Assembly (NCBI RefSeq): GCF_003362755.1
Contig: NZ_QKRA01000001.1
Location: 62,001 to 126,000 of the forward strand
Reading direction: 5' to 3'
Origin: Marinomonas piezotolerans
GTDB taxonomy: Bacteria; Pseudomonadota; Gammaproteobacteria; Pseudomonadales; Marinomonadaceae
DNA: 64,000 nucleotides
This document shows positions 8,783 to 18,502 of the stretch, piece by piece. Both the position numbers and the translations under genes were made by a program. How positions within the stretch are numbered: position 1 is the first letter of the stretch; every line of letters starts with the position of its first letter. The notes under the pieces are model-generated. The model was not told where the DNA came from and did not search any database. It was given only the letters and a program-made list of their open reading frames with translations.

Positions 8783-11700
8783 ATGCAATTACATGAATTC
8801 CCTTATTTTGCCAGTGATCTGATTAATCTGCGCTCAAGCGAAGACCTTTCCGGGCTTCGGGAAAACCAGCCTGTCAGCCTGATGCCCTACAACGATGGCT
8901 GGATGCTCCAACAGGAGATGGAACATATTCAGGTATCCTGCTCCGCTCAGGACTGGCCATTTTTAACCAGCCTGACACTGCGCGATCAGACTCGCTGGAT
9001 GCTGGCCCAAGTAGAAAAAAACACATTGCAGTTGCAGTATCTGGCACCCGTCGAGGTCACTGCGCTGGATCTGCAATTGGGTGTCGACGGCCTGATCTCC
9101 GATGATTTGTTCACCAAACAGGAAATCAAAGAAAACGACATTGAATTGGCGGGTCAGTGGCTGCAAGAGCACTTTGTGGTAACAAGCCAGTCTCCCGAGG
9201 CGACTGAAGAACACTGGCTGGCCATAGCCCGCTTCAGCAACTCTGGGTCAGGAAAGGGTTTCCAACTGCTGGGCAAAGGCTGGCGTGCTGACGTCGAAGC
9301 CGAAAAAGACGGGCGTCATTTGATCCGTCGTATTACCCGACATCCTCGTCGCGATAATGGCTTTTCTCTGCTCTCGGGCAGTTTCTCTTTTCAGGATGCC
9401 AGCGCTACAGCTGCATTGAATAGCGCAACCCACAAAGCAACTCTGGACGCAGCCCTGCGAGACAACGGCAGCTATCTGGAGCTCTGGAATCTGTACAACG
9501 ACAAGGAGTGGGCCATTGCCCTGAAACAGGCAGAGACCCTGAAAGCGTTACGCTTTACCCATGCAGAAGCCTTTGAAGATGGTCGTACCAACCGCTGGCG
9601 GATCTGGCCCAAGTCCAGTGATGCATTCAAAGAGTTCCAGGAACGCTGGCGATCACTCGACATTGGAAAATCCGAGCAAGTGGATTTATCACATCAAGCC
9701 CCCGATTGGGCTGAAGAGCTGAGAACCGAAAATAAAGCCGAACCGCAGCAAGAAAATGCTCGTGGTGAAATACGGTTTGAAGAGGATCATCTGGTATTTA
9801 CACCGGCATCAGACCGCAAAAAAGATATTCCCCGCTTTGACCTGCCACAAAAGTCAGCCGATAAAAACGACAAGCCCAAAGACGGCTGGCTTTATCTCTC
9901 CCTAGCGGGTCAGTGCACCATTGCCAAGCGTCGTATGATTGCTCGCCAGGCGATCGATTCTGGCAAACGCATGCCGCAACTCAAATCGTTACTGGAAGGT
10001 GTATCGATCCCTTCGGATCGTCGCCGCAAAATCCAAGGGCTGACGTCCTACGCCAAAGAAACGTTCAAGGGTGGCAAGCCTACCGACAAGCAACTGCTTG
10101 CCCTGGAAACCGCTCTGAACACACCGGATGTCGCGATCATTATTGGCCCACCTGGCACAGGGAAAACCCAGGTAATCGCCGCGCTTCAACGCCGACTGGC
10201 AGAAGAGTTTGAGGAACAAAACCTCAGCGGTCAGGTGCTGGTCAGCAGCTTTCAACACGATGCTGTCGATAACGCCTTGGATCGCAGCCAGGTCTTTAAC
10301 CTGCCCGCAACACGAGTTGGTGGTAAAAAAGGCAGTGCCGAAGAAGAAAGCGGTTTTGGTCGCTGGGTCGATGCTCAGGCTCAATACCTGAATGAGCAAA
10401 TTGACCAGCAATACCAACAACAGCCGTTGCTAAAGCAACTGGATGAACTCAACGCCAGTCTGGCGCTGTTGCGGGTAAGCCAGTATTCACCTGCTCAATA
10501 TGTCAGGCAACTGAGCCTGCTACTTAAGCAGCTACAGCAACTGGAGCAGCATCGAGTCAGATTGCCATCCCGGCTGATCAGTGAATTTGAAGACTATGTT
10601 GCAGAGCAAAAAAGAAAAGCCCCAAAAACCAGCAATATCGAACATAACCAAAACACGCTGCGGTTTATCCGAGGGCTGCGAATTACGCCCACCAGCTTTG
10701 CTGATGATGGATCGTTGCGTGCCGATGACCTGTTGCGAGAACTGAAGCGTCAGCTCTACCGCTTCCAGCACGAAGACCAAGCGATACTGGAGCAAGCTGC
10801 TCAAACTCAACAGGCAGACGACGGCTTACTGAAATTACTCGAAGATTTGCAAAACCGATTACTAGATCAGCATCTGCCCGACTACCGCCCACCGGAGCTG
10901 AAACAGTCTCTGGATGACGCTGGGCTAAAGCTGATCGACCAGATCGAAAGCGCTCTTGATCAACAGATGCAGCAACACAAACAAGGCGTTGCCTGGGCGT
11001 TACAGGAACTGGCGAACAGTATCGAAACAGATCGCCAGGCCGCGCTGACGACAACAGAAGAATACGCCATGGTCGTCGGCGCAACCTGCCAGCAGGCCGC
11101 AGGCAACAAGATGGCAAGCTTGAAGTCCGTGGCTGGGCTGGACAGCTCAGAAATCGACTTTGATACCGTCGTTATCGACGAAGCCGCTCGCGCCAATCCT
11201 CTGGACCTGTTCATCCCTATGTCTATGGCGAAGCGCCGAATCATTCTGGTCGGGGATGATCGCCAGCTTCCACATATGCTGGAACCTGATATCGAGGGCC
11301 AGCTTCAGGAAGAGCACCAGCTGACAGAACAGCAACTCGAGGCTTATCGCACCAGCATGTTCGAGCGTATGCGTTCCTTACTGAGCAAACTGCAGCAACA
11401 GGATGAAACCAAGCGTGTGGTGATGCTCGATACGCAGTTCCGTATGCATCCGATACTGGGGGATTTTGTCAGCCAGCAGTTCTACGAATCCATTGGTATG
11501 GACAAGGTGAAATCCGATCGCCCGGAAAGTGACTTTGCCTTTGAGCCTGAGTTTTTGAAAGCCCTTGGTAATCGCCAGGCAAACTACGACAACAAGGTTT
11601 GCCAATGGATTGATGTACCAGCATCTGAGGGTACATCGACCGAGCAAGACAAAAGCTGGATTCGCGAGGCAGAAGCTGAATGTATCGCCGCAGAAGTCAA

Positions 11701-12265
11701 AGCCTTGTTTGAAGCTGAAATCAACTCCCACTCAGGAGATAACCGTCTTTCAGTTGGTGTCACCACTTTTTATGCCGCTCAACGCGACCTGATACTGAAA
11801 ACACTGGCAAACACTCTCGTTGATAACACACCACTCTTCATTAAAAGCGCCGATGACTACGAACCGCATCAACGATTTAAATTCGCTTTCAAACCCAAAA
11901 GCGACGGGACGATAGATGTTGAGGAAGGACTACGTGTTGGCTCCGTCGATGCCTTCCAGGGCAAAGAATTCGACATTGTACTGCTCTCCTGTGTACGCAC
12001 ATGGCACAAACCCAAACCAGCAAAATCCCTCAATAATAACGAACCAGAGAAGTTGGCAGAGGAAAGCCACGAAACCCAACTCAACCGTATGTTTGGCTTC
12101 CTGCGCTTGCCTAACCGTATGAACGTGGCCATGAGCCGTCAACGTCAGATGCTGATCTGTGTGGGCGACGCTCAATTAGCCACCAATCCGGATGCCGAAG
12201 AAGGTGTTCCTGCTCTGCAGGCCTTCTATCAACTGTGTGGAGGTGACCATGGCAGCCTTCGTTGA
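8783..12265 (+). CDS. cnuH: SF1 (UPF1/Dna2-like) helicase, CnuH-like
   Basis: A 1160-residue superfamily 1B helicase. About 400 N-terminal residues are unassigned. The motor then shows Walker A GPPGTGKT (about 454), a long coiled insertion (about 530-760), motif II VVIDEAARANP (about 796), motif III GDDRQLPH (about 824), motif IV DTQFRMHP, motif V VGSVDAFQGKEFD (about 1057) and motif VI NVAMSRQR (about 1113). This AAA_11/AAA_12 layout unwinds RNA or DNA 5'-3'. It starts three bases after the kinase stop and ends overlapping the next gene by 17 bases. In CoCoNuT type IV restriction loci an SF1 helicase of this kind accompanies the McrB/McrC-like pair. The symbol follows my memory of that nomenclature. 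Confidence 0.88.
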   Translation: MQLHEFPYFASDLINLRSSEDLSGLRENQPVSLMPYNDGWMLQQEMEHIQVSCSAQDWPFLTSLTLRDQTRWMLAQVEKNTLQLQYLAPVEVTALDLQLGVDGLISDDLFTKQEIKENDIELAGQWLQEHFVVTSQSPEATEEHWLAIARFSNSGSGKGFQLLGKGWRADVEAEKDGRHLIRRITRHPRRDNGFSLLSGSFSFQDASATAALNSATHKATLDAALRDNGSYLELWNLYNDKEWAIALKQAETLKALRFTHAEAFEDGRTNRWRIWPKSSDAFKEFQERWRSLDIGKSEQVDLSHQAPDWAEELRTENKAEPQQENARGEIRFEEDHLVFTPASDRKKDIPRFDLPQKSADKNDKPKDGWLYLSLAGQCTIAKRRMIARQAIDSGKRMPQLKSLLEGVSIPSDRRRKIQGLTSYAKETFKGGKPTDKQLLALETALNTPDVAIIIGPPGTGKTQVIAALQRRLAEEFEEQNLSGQVLVSSFQHDAVDNALDRSQVFNLPATRVGGKKGSAEEESGFGRWVDAQAQYLNEQIDQQYQQQPLLKQLDELNASLALLRVSQYSPAQYVRQLSLLLKQLQQLEQHRVRLPSRLISEFEDYVAEQKRKAPKTSNIEHNQNTLRFIRGLRITPTSFADDGSLRADDLLRELKRQLYRFQHEDQAILEQAAQTQQADDGLLKLLEDLQNRLLDQHLPDYRPPELKQSLDDAGLKLIDQIESALDQQMQQHKQGVAWALQELANSIETDRQAALTTTEEYAMVVGATCQQAAGNKMASLKSVAGLDSSEIDFDTVVIDEAARANPLDLFIPMSMAKRRIILVGDDRQLPHMLEPDIEGQLQEEHQLTEQQLEAYRTSMFERMRSLLSKLQQQDETKRVVMLDTQFRMHPILGDFVSQQFYESIGMDKVKSDRPESDFAFEPEFLKALGNRQANYDNKVCQWIDVPASEGTSTEQDKSWIREAEAECIAAEVKALFEAEINSHSGDNRLSVGVTTFYAAQRDLILKTLANTLVDNTPLFIKSADDYEPHQRFKFAFKPKSDGTIDVEEGLRVGSVDAFQGKEFDIVLLSCVRTWHKPKPAKSLNNNEPEKLAEESHETQLNRMFGFLRLPNRMNVAMSRQRQMLICVGDAQLATNPDAEEGVPALQAFYQLCGGDHGSLR

Positions 12266-13751
12266 TTCCTCAACCTACCTGAAATATGGGCGTCGTCCGC
12301 CCTGCAAGCACGATAAAGTGCTTGCCGTGTTATGGCCAGTTATGGTTCACCGAGTGTTGTACCCAGAGGTAAAACAGCCCACGATGAACCTGTTTCAGAA
12401 AGCCGTGCTGCGCCTGATTCGGGCCAAAACCCACGACGCCGAAGACATTGCACAGCTGACTGGCCTACACACCAACTTGATCAAGCTGATTCAGGCTCAG
12501 CTAGTAAGTCGTGGCTGGATTAATGATCAAGCAACCGAACTTACTGATAACGGCATCAAAGCCATCACTGAGGAAGACAATCAAAGTGAGCAGCTGGCCA
12601 GCGGTTATCTGTTTCAGGATGCCGTTACCGGCAAACTATGGCCACGGATTGATAACAAACTCAAGGTGATGGAAGCCAGTAATCCCCAATCCAAATACCC
12701 CGAATTTGTTCAGGATCGTAAGACCGGATATACCCTGAAACCCTTTAAGCCAGCTCCCCCAAAATCAGACTGCTCACAGCCAGATACCAAAGGCGCACTG
12801 AATGCCTGGCAGGATTACCGGGCTGATTACCGGGCAGCCAAACAGCTACATTCCGGTAGCGGTATTCCAAAGCAGATCAAATTATCAGGTATCCGTTTTC
12901 AAACTGAACAACCGGAGTCTGCCTGGATTCTGGTTTGGGTGACCCCCAGCCATGATTCAAATCTTTGGAGCATCAAAGACCCATTCGATATTCGCGACGA
13001 AGCCTGGTGGCTGAAGGATACCCTTCCCCAATTGCTGGAAAACAATAACCACCTGCTTAAACAGCTCGCGAAGCTGATTGGGCAAGCCGAGCCAGATACA
13101 CAAACAGTCGCCGAATGGCTACAGAGCTTGAAGGAGCAATCTCAGTTGCATGTTCTAGTGAACTATCCATGGGCACAAAAAGAACCAGACATTGCTGCGG
13201 CCATTGCGGTGCTGCTCACCCGTAAAGAAACACTCGAGCAAGGCCAGGATCACAAAAATGACCTGGAAGCGGCGGTTACCGAGAGCCAGAAACTGCTGGA
13301 GGTTTTGATGCAATGGTTGATCAAAACCTTTCCTGCCAACACAGGCTCATTACCTAAGCAGAGTAAAAACAATCACGAGCTGAATAAAAAGCTGCTGACC
13401 GCATTGGCCTTGCCTGCTTTTACCGATCAGGTAATCGAGCCTTTGTCACGACAAAGCCTGAAGGTGGCCATCAGTACCTTACGAACACCATCCAGCTCTT
13501 TAAAAGGCCTGGTATTCGCCGCTGCCTTAGGTTCACTCGGCCACGACAATCACCCGTTTAAACAGCTCACCAACCAACGGCTACAACTTCGCAAACTGCT
13601 CGATCTGGCGGATTTACGCAATCAGACCAGCCACGGTAATAGCCGTTATACCGGCAAACAGTACACAGAAATAACACTGGAAATTGCGCAGCAACATATC
13701 GACTACGCGCTGCAATTTACCGAACACTTCAAGGAATGGATTAATGGCTAA
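12249..13751 (+). CDS. Winged-helix protein with C-terminal HEPN RNase motif (CnuE-like candidate effector)
   Basis: 500 residues from ATG 12249, which has GGAGGTG upstream inside the helicase's 3' end. Residues about 50-110 look like a winged helix (AVLRLIRAKTHDAEDIAQLTG...LVSRGWI). The middle is unassigned. The C-terminal 80 residues are helical and contain LADLRNQTSHG, with R457 and H462 forming the R-[N/D/H]-x3-H motif of HEPN ribonucleases, including the polar residue after arginine. I infer an RNA-cleaving effector. The match is to a short motif, so the fold should be confirmed by structure prediction. It overlaps its neighbours on both sides and is clearly part of the operon. Confidence 0.75.
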   Translation: MAAFVDSSTYLKYGRRPPCKHDKVLAVLWPVMVHRVLYPEVKQPTMNLFQKAVLRLIRAKTHDAEDIAQLTGLHTNLIKLIQAQLVSRGWINDQATELTDNGIKAITEEDNQSEQLASGYLFQDAVTGKLWPRIDNKLKVMEASNPQSKYPEFVQDRKTGYTLKPFKPAPPKSDCSQPDTKGALNAWQDYRADYRAAKQLHSGSGIPKQIKLSGIRFQTEQPESAWILVWVTPSHDSNLWSIKDPFDIRDEAWWLKDTLPQLLENNNHLLKQLAKLIGQAEPDTQTVAEWLQSLKEQSQLHVLVNYPWAQKEPDIAAAIAVLLTRKETLEQGQDHKNDLEAAVTESQKLLEVLMQWLIKTFPANTGSLPKQSKNNHELNKKLLTALALPAFTDQVIEPLSRQSLKVAISTLRTPSSSLKGLVFAAALGSLGHDNHPFKQLTNQRLQLRKLLDLADLRNQTSHGNSRYTGKQYTEITLEIAQQHIDYALQFTEHFKEWING

Positions 13752-16335
13752 GAAACAAAATCGTCCAACCCCTCCGCCACAGGGAAATACAGCAGCAGCC
13801 CTGAAGCCAACGCCTGCTATGAACCTCGAAAAACAGGTGCCCATGTGGACGGCATCTTTTGAGAGCGCCAGCAAGATCTATCAAAGCACCAATAACTCAC
13901 TGAACATTAATGTTGATCAGCAATATCTGAAAGCGCTGATCAACGCCATTCCCGCCGATAAGGCAAATGAGTTCGGAAAATGGATTCAAAGCTTTGCGGA
14001 CGTCTGCAAGGAGATTGGCAAGTACCAGCAAAACCTGGAGCAGGAATACAGTGCTCGCTGGGATACCTGCAATCAAAAATGGCAAGAAGCCGAAAGCAAA
14101 GAACACGAGCAAGCAAAGCTCTCTCAGGAACTTGCTGATGCCCAAGCTGAGTTTTCAGAACAACAAGAAGAACTTCAACAACAACAAACCCTACAAGCCA
14201 AACTACAAGGTGAATTGACCAAACGCGAGCGAGAAATCAGTGCACGCGAATTAAATGCTGAAGCCGATTTTGAACAGCAAAACCGTAAGGCGTTGGAAAA
14301 GCTGAAGCAGCAGCATCAAGATGAAAAAGCGACTTTTAAGACGGCTCTTGCAGAGCTGCAAAAACAGAAATACGAATTGGAACTGGCGATTCAGAAGGCC
14401 CAAATAGAACTGACGGCGGCAGAACAAGAACGTAAACGTGCCTTGGATGAACGTGACTTACAGCTGGAGCAAAGTAGCGCTCAACTTGCAACTGAACAGG
14501 CCAAATTTGCCAAAGAAAAAGCCTTGCTTGAAAACGCCAGGCAAGCGCTGAAACAGGATAAACAGACCTACAAACTGGATCTGGACCTTGGCAACGAATT
14601 TACCCAACAACGTATCGAAAATGACCGACAGCAAATTGAGTTCACACTGTCTGTTGAACGTCAAAAAATCGATGCCGAATGGGAGGATCTTCGTCAAGCC
14701 AAAGAAAACCTTGATGCATTGGTAGACGAAGCTATGGAGCGTGAGCGCGAGTCACACTCAATTGCGCTGGACAAGCTAAACGCCAAGTTAGATGACAACT
14801 GGGGAAAAATCGACGACCTTAAAGACCAGCTATCCAGCTTTAGGGATCTGGAAAACGCGCTTGGCTCCCAAACAGCAGAAGAGTTTTTGCAGCAGCTGGA
14901 CAACCTGAAAGATCAAAATCGCCAGTTAGAACGTCAGCTGAATGAATCCGACACTGCCGAACTGCAAGAAACCAACGAGTTCCTGCGTAGTCGTGTGTCT
15001 GATCTGGAAACAGAACTTTCCCAGCTGCGCCCCCAGCTCTTACAAGCGCAAACAGAAGCGGCTCATAAACGAATTGCAGCAACCGAGCTTTACAGTAAAG
15101 AGCAGGAAAACCGACTTCTGACCCAGCATAAAAATACCTTGCAGGTTCATATCGATGACCTTGAAAGCCGTATCAGCCAGCTGACCGATGCTCACAAGAC
15201 CCAGACACCATTCCCAGCAATGTCTGGTATGGATACTGGCAAGGATTTCCAGGCCACTATGGAATTGGAAGATATCCCGGATCTGTCCACCTTTGCCGAA
15301 GAGCTCCAACACCGCATTGCCCTGGCCGAGCGTGTAAAACTCTACTATCCAATCGAGGATATCCGCACACTGCTCGGTGGCCTGGCCATGAGTCAGTTAC
15401 ACGTATTCCAGGGCATCAGTGGCACAGGTAAAACCAGCCTAGCCAAGGCTTTCGCCAAAGCTATGGGCGGTTTCTGTACCGATATTGCTGTTCAGGCTGG
15501 TTGGCGCGATCGTGATGATCTGCTGGGTCATTACAACGCCTTTGAGCGCAAGTTTTACGAAAAGGACTGCCTGCAAGCCCTGTATCAGGCGCAGACTCCA
15601 CGCTGGAGTGATACCTGCAACGTGATTCTGCTCGATGAGATGAACCTTTCACGTCCGGAACAGTATTTCTCTGAGTTTTTATCAGCACTGGAGAAAAACG
15701 ACCGCAAGGAACGATTAATCAGTCTGGCCGAAACCGCGCTGCCCAATGCGCCTAAAGGATTGAAAGAAGGCCGCCAGATTTTGGTGCCAAGTAACGTCTG
15801 GTTTATCGGCACCGCCAACCACGACGAAACCACCAACGAGCTAGCCGACAAGACCTACGACCGCGCCCATGTGATGACGCTGCCGAAGCAGGACAATCGA
15901 TTCAAAATCACCAAGTACGATTCAGCAAGCTTTTCATTCACATCCTTACAGAGAGCTTTTCAACAAGCTAGCCAACAGCACACGCCGCAAGTGCAAGAGC
16001 TTCTCAAGCAATTGGCAGATCACGACATCACCACTCAACTTGCTGAGACCTTTGACCTTGGCTGGGGCAACCGTTTTGAGCGTCAGGCCAAGCGCTTTAT
16101 TCCAGTCATGCTGGCCTGTGGAGCCACAGAAGGTGAAGCACTCGACCACCTGCTGTCTACCCGAGTGATGCGTAATGGCAAGGTGACTGGCCGCTACGAT
16201 GTTACCGCCGAGGATGTGGGGAAGCTCAGCGATGCATTGCAGGATTTCTGGAGCAAAACCGACCTTAAGGGCGATCCAGACAAGTCCCTGCAACTGCTGG
16301 AAACAGACCGTCAACGCAAGGAGCGCGGTGGCTAA
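13744..16335 (+). CDS. cnuB: Coiled-coil McrB-like AAA+ NTPase (CnuB-like)
   Basis: 863 residues from ATG 13744. Residues about 90-480 are a very long charged coiled coil (runs such as QEELQQQQTLQAKLQGEL, rich in E, Q, K and L). The C-terminal third is a McrB-family AAA+ domain: Walker A GISGTGKTS (about 556), Walker B ILLDEMNLSRPEQYF (about 627), sensor region GTANHDETTNELADKTYDRA (McrB signature region) and helical lid WGNRFERQAKRF. In McrBC systems this subunit is the GTP-driven motor that works with McrC. A motor fused to a long coiled coil is the defining feature of CoCoNuT systems. It overlaps the upstream gene by 8 bases and the McrC-like gene by one. Confidence 0.88.
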   Translation: MAKKQNRPTPPPQGNTAAALKPTPAMNLEKQVPMWTASFESASKIYQSTNNSLNINVDQQYLKALINAIPADKANEFGKWIQSFADVCKEIGKYQQNLEQEYSARWDTCNQKWQEAESKEHEQAKLSQELADAQAEFSEQQEELQQQQTLQAKLQGELTKREREISARELNAEADFEQQNRKALEKLKQQHQDEKATFKTALAELQKQKYELELAIQKAQIELTAAEQERKRALDERDLQLEQSSAQLATEQAKFAKEKALLENARQALKQDKQTYKLDLDLGNEFTQQRIENDRQQIEFTLSVERQKIDAEWEDLRQAKENLDALVDEAMERERESHSIALDKLNAKLDDNWGKIDDLKDQLSSFRDLENALGSQTAEEFLQQLDNLKDQNRQLERQLNESDTAELQETNEFLRSRVSDLETELSQLRPQLLQAQTEAAHKRIAATELYSKEQENRLLTQHKNTLQVHIDDLESRISQLTDAHKTQTPFPAMSGMDTGKDFQATMELEDIPDLSTFAEELQHRIALAERVKLYYPIEDIRTLLGGLAMSQLHVFQGISGTGKTSLAKAFAKAMGGFCTDIAVQAGWRDRDDLLGHYNAFERKFYEKDCLQALYQAQTPRWSDTCNVILLDEMNLSRPEQYFSEFLSALEKNDRKERLISLAETALPNAPKGLKEGRQILVPSNVWFIGTANHDETTNELADKTYDRAHVMTLPKQDNRFKITKYDSASFSFTSLQRAFQQASQQHTPQVQELLKQLADHDITTQLAETFDLGWGNRFERQAKRFIPVMLACGATEGEALDHLLSTRVMRNGKVTGRYDVTAEDVGKLSDALQDFWSKTDLKGDPDKSLQLLETDRQRKERGG

Positions 16336-18176
16336 TGTGGTTTGATCGATTCACCAATACCAAATGCTTCGATCTGCCAATGCAGATCGAATCCGGGCGT
16401 TATGTCTGGGAAGGAAAGCATGCCGAGTGTCTGAACGGGCACTCCGATATTTATCCAGGGGAGATACTGGTCAGCGATGGCTCAGAGCGCTGCAGCCTGA
16501 ATCAGACAAACCATCAGTTTTTGATGCCAGACAAAAACCGACAGCAGGACATCAGCCTGTTTGAAAACGCTATTGCCACCATTGGCAGACAACTGGAGCA
16601 TGATAGCAAACTAATGTCCCCCATGCTGCCTTCTGCAGTCGTTGATGCTGATTCTCACCTGTTGCCATTGGAAAAAAAACTGCAGATTATTCTTGAAAAA
16701 GGCCACCTGCATCAGATATCTCATCGGCCTCGTTTGGATATTCGCTATGAAGAAGAAATCACCGATGTAGCCCGCGCCAAACGACTGGCCAAAGGTGCGC
16801 TGGTACACCTAGCATCCCACTCAGAGTGCTGGCAACGCCAAACCCTGAGTGGCGTCGTTCCCAAAAAAGTAAAAGCCCGTTTTAGTGAAGATGACTTCCA
16901 CATCTACGAGAACCGGGTGTATGCACGCCTGCTAGATAAGCTTGATACTCATTTAACCCAGCGTATCCGCACTGTTGAGCAACTGAACGACACACTGGAC
17001 AAGGCACTCAGGTTTTACGACAACCGTGATATTCACCATCGTTTGTCCTACAAAGTATGTGATCTTTGGGGGCAAACTTTTGATGAAGAAGCCACACTGG
17101 AAACACTGACGTTACTGGAAGAAACCCTTACCATGTTGCGGGCCATGCATCACAGCATTTGTAACCTCAAACAAAGCGGTCTGTATCTATTGATCAACCG
17201 TAACACGCAAATCGGTGGTGCACTACACCGTACCAACATCCTTAATCACGATGCTCACTATCGGTATTTATCAATACTTTGGGAAATGCTAAGTAAAAAC
17301 CAACAGAGATTAAAGAGTTCACCTGCAGAACAATTTGTCCGTAACCAAGAGTTATCAGAATACTATTGTCGTTATGTTGGGCTCCATTTTCAGCATGCAT
17401 TGAAACCCTATAGTGCTGAGGTTGAGTGTAAATATGAATCACAAGAGAAGGTGTTTGTTTGGGCTGGACGAGAGTTTAAGTTAACCAGAGAAGGTTTTGA
17501 CTGGACATTAGTAGAAAATAGAGAGCAGGTTGATGTGCTGCGGATCAAAACATGGCTAGGTTTTCATGACCATAATTATGAAAAATCAAACTCGCTGATT
17601 GCCTTCTCATCAATAGACCAAGAGCTAAAGCCTTCTATTGATCGTGACAATGCAATACCTCTATCACCAATGGATTTGTACGGTGTAGAGAGGTTGGGGT
17701 GGTTTGTTGATCGCACAATGACCCAATTTTTAGTTGCAAACTACGGTGAGCCGATACAGAAACTCCCCCAGGAATTATTAGACTTTTTAAGTGCATCAAA
17801 TAGTAAACATAAAAAGTCATTGAAGTTAACTGGAGATATTCCGCCAAGTTTATGTGTTCTTGAGGATGTTTCTAATGATTTTTCCTCAGCGTTGATAAAA
17901 GTATTAAGAGAAAATAACGCTCATGAACAAGCTGATTCTTTAATATTACGAATAGAAGAGATTAAAGTACTGCAACAATGCCCAGTGTGTGATTCAAGAA
18001 ATATACCACTAAAAAGCCAAGCTAATAGTACATTTAGTTTACATTGTGATAGCTGTAGAACTAATCGTTACTTGATAAAAAACCGCCTGGGTGAGAGAGA
18101 TCTTCTACTTAAGGTAAATAATGAAGTCTCTGATTCATTCTCTTCATTGGGGAGGTGGTTTAGCGGTAGCAACTAG
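16335..18176 (+). CDS. cnuC: DUF2357/McrC-like partner with C-terminal zinc ribbon (CnuC-like)
   Basis: 613 residues, start overlapping the McrB-like stop (TAATG). The segment FSEDDFHIYENRVYARLLDKL (about 185-205) resembles the DUF2357 core of McrC-type proteins (ENR followed by a helix). Near the C-terminus CPVCD and CDSC, about 25 residues apart, form a zinc ribbon. I see no clear PD-(D/E)xK set, so the nuclease may be diverged or lost. The first 900 bases have the GC-richer composition of the upstream genes, but from about 17240 to the stop the DNA is AT-rich (hand counts of 20-22 of 60 per line). This suggests a recombination junction inside the gene. Assignment as the McrC partner rests mainly on position and the DUF2357-like stretch. 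Confidence 0.7.
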   Translation: MWFDRFTNTKCFDLPMQIESGRYVWEGKHAECLNGHSDIYPGEILVSDGSERCSLNQTNHQFLMPDKNRQQDISLFENAIATIGRQLEHDSKLMSPMLPSAVVDADSHLLPLEKKLQIILEKGHLHQISHRPRLDIRYEEEITDVARAKRLAKGALVHLASHSECWQRQTLSGVVPKKVKARFSEDDFHIYENRVYARLLDKLDTHLTQRIRTVEQLNDTLDKALRFYDNRDIHHRLSYKVCDLWGQTFDEEATLETLTLLEETLTMLRAMHHSICNLKQSGLYLLINRNTQIGGALHRTNILNHDAHYRYLSILWEMLSKNQQRLKSSPAEQFVRNQELSEYYCRYVGLHFQHALKPYSAEVECKYESQEKVFVWAGREFKLTREGFDWTLVENREQVDVLRIKTWLGFHDHNYEKSNSLIAFSSIDQELKPSIDRDNAIPLSPMDLYGVERLGWFVDRTMTQFLVANYGEPIQKLPQELLDFLSASNSKHKKSLKLTGDIPPSLCVLEDVSNDFSSALIKVLRENNAHEQADSLILRIEEIKVLQQCPVCDSRNIPLKSQANSTFSLHCDSCRTNRYLIKNRLGERDLLLKVNNEVSDSFSSLGRWFSGSN

Positions 18177-18338
18177 TTCTCCCAAAATAATTCACTCTAC
18201 TTTATTAACAACGAGTTAGTTTTTTCAAAAATTTGTTATTCAAAGCTAGTTATAAAAATTCAATGTTGTATCACCTGCGCTCGTTGTTGAGCGAAGCTCA
18301 TAAACTGGTGTAAACTCTGATAATTGGTATGCCTAGAT

Positions 18339-18371
18339 TTGTGACCAATTTTTTTAAAAAATTGGTCACAA
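18339..18371. repeat. 33-base near-loopless palindrome
   Basis: Arms TTGTGACCAATTTTTT and AAAAAATTGGTCACAA are perfectly complementary over 16 bases with a single central T. In RNA this would form a hairpin behind the defence operon and may act as a bidirectional terminator. As DNA it could be a protein-binding or recombination site. It sits about 130 bases before the tRNA remnant. Confidence 0.7.
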
Positions 18372-18502
18372 TGAGCAATGAGCAGTCTTTTCTATTTCGG
18401 TTTTAACCAATAAGTTATTTTATAAGTTGTTGATTTTTAATCTGATTTACTTGAAATTTCCCAAAGTGTTGGTTGAGATAAGTTAAAGTTCTTTTGATTT
18501 TT

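Noticed and set aside
10683..11244. Long antisense open frames opposite the helicase gene
   Set aside because: They have no ribosome sites or recognisable domains and are explained by the GC-richer codon usage of the sense gene.
17395..17460. VECKYES in the McrC-like protein as an ExK motif of a PD-(D/E)xK nuclease
   Set aside because: No upstream PD or other acidic partner at the right spacing is visible, so I do not claim an active nuclease.
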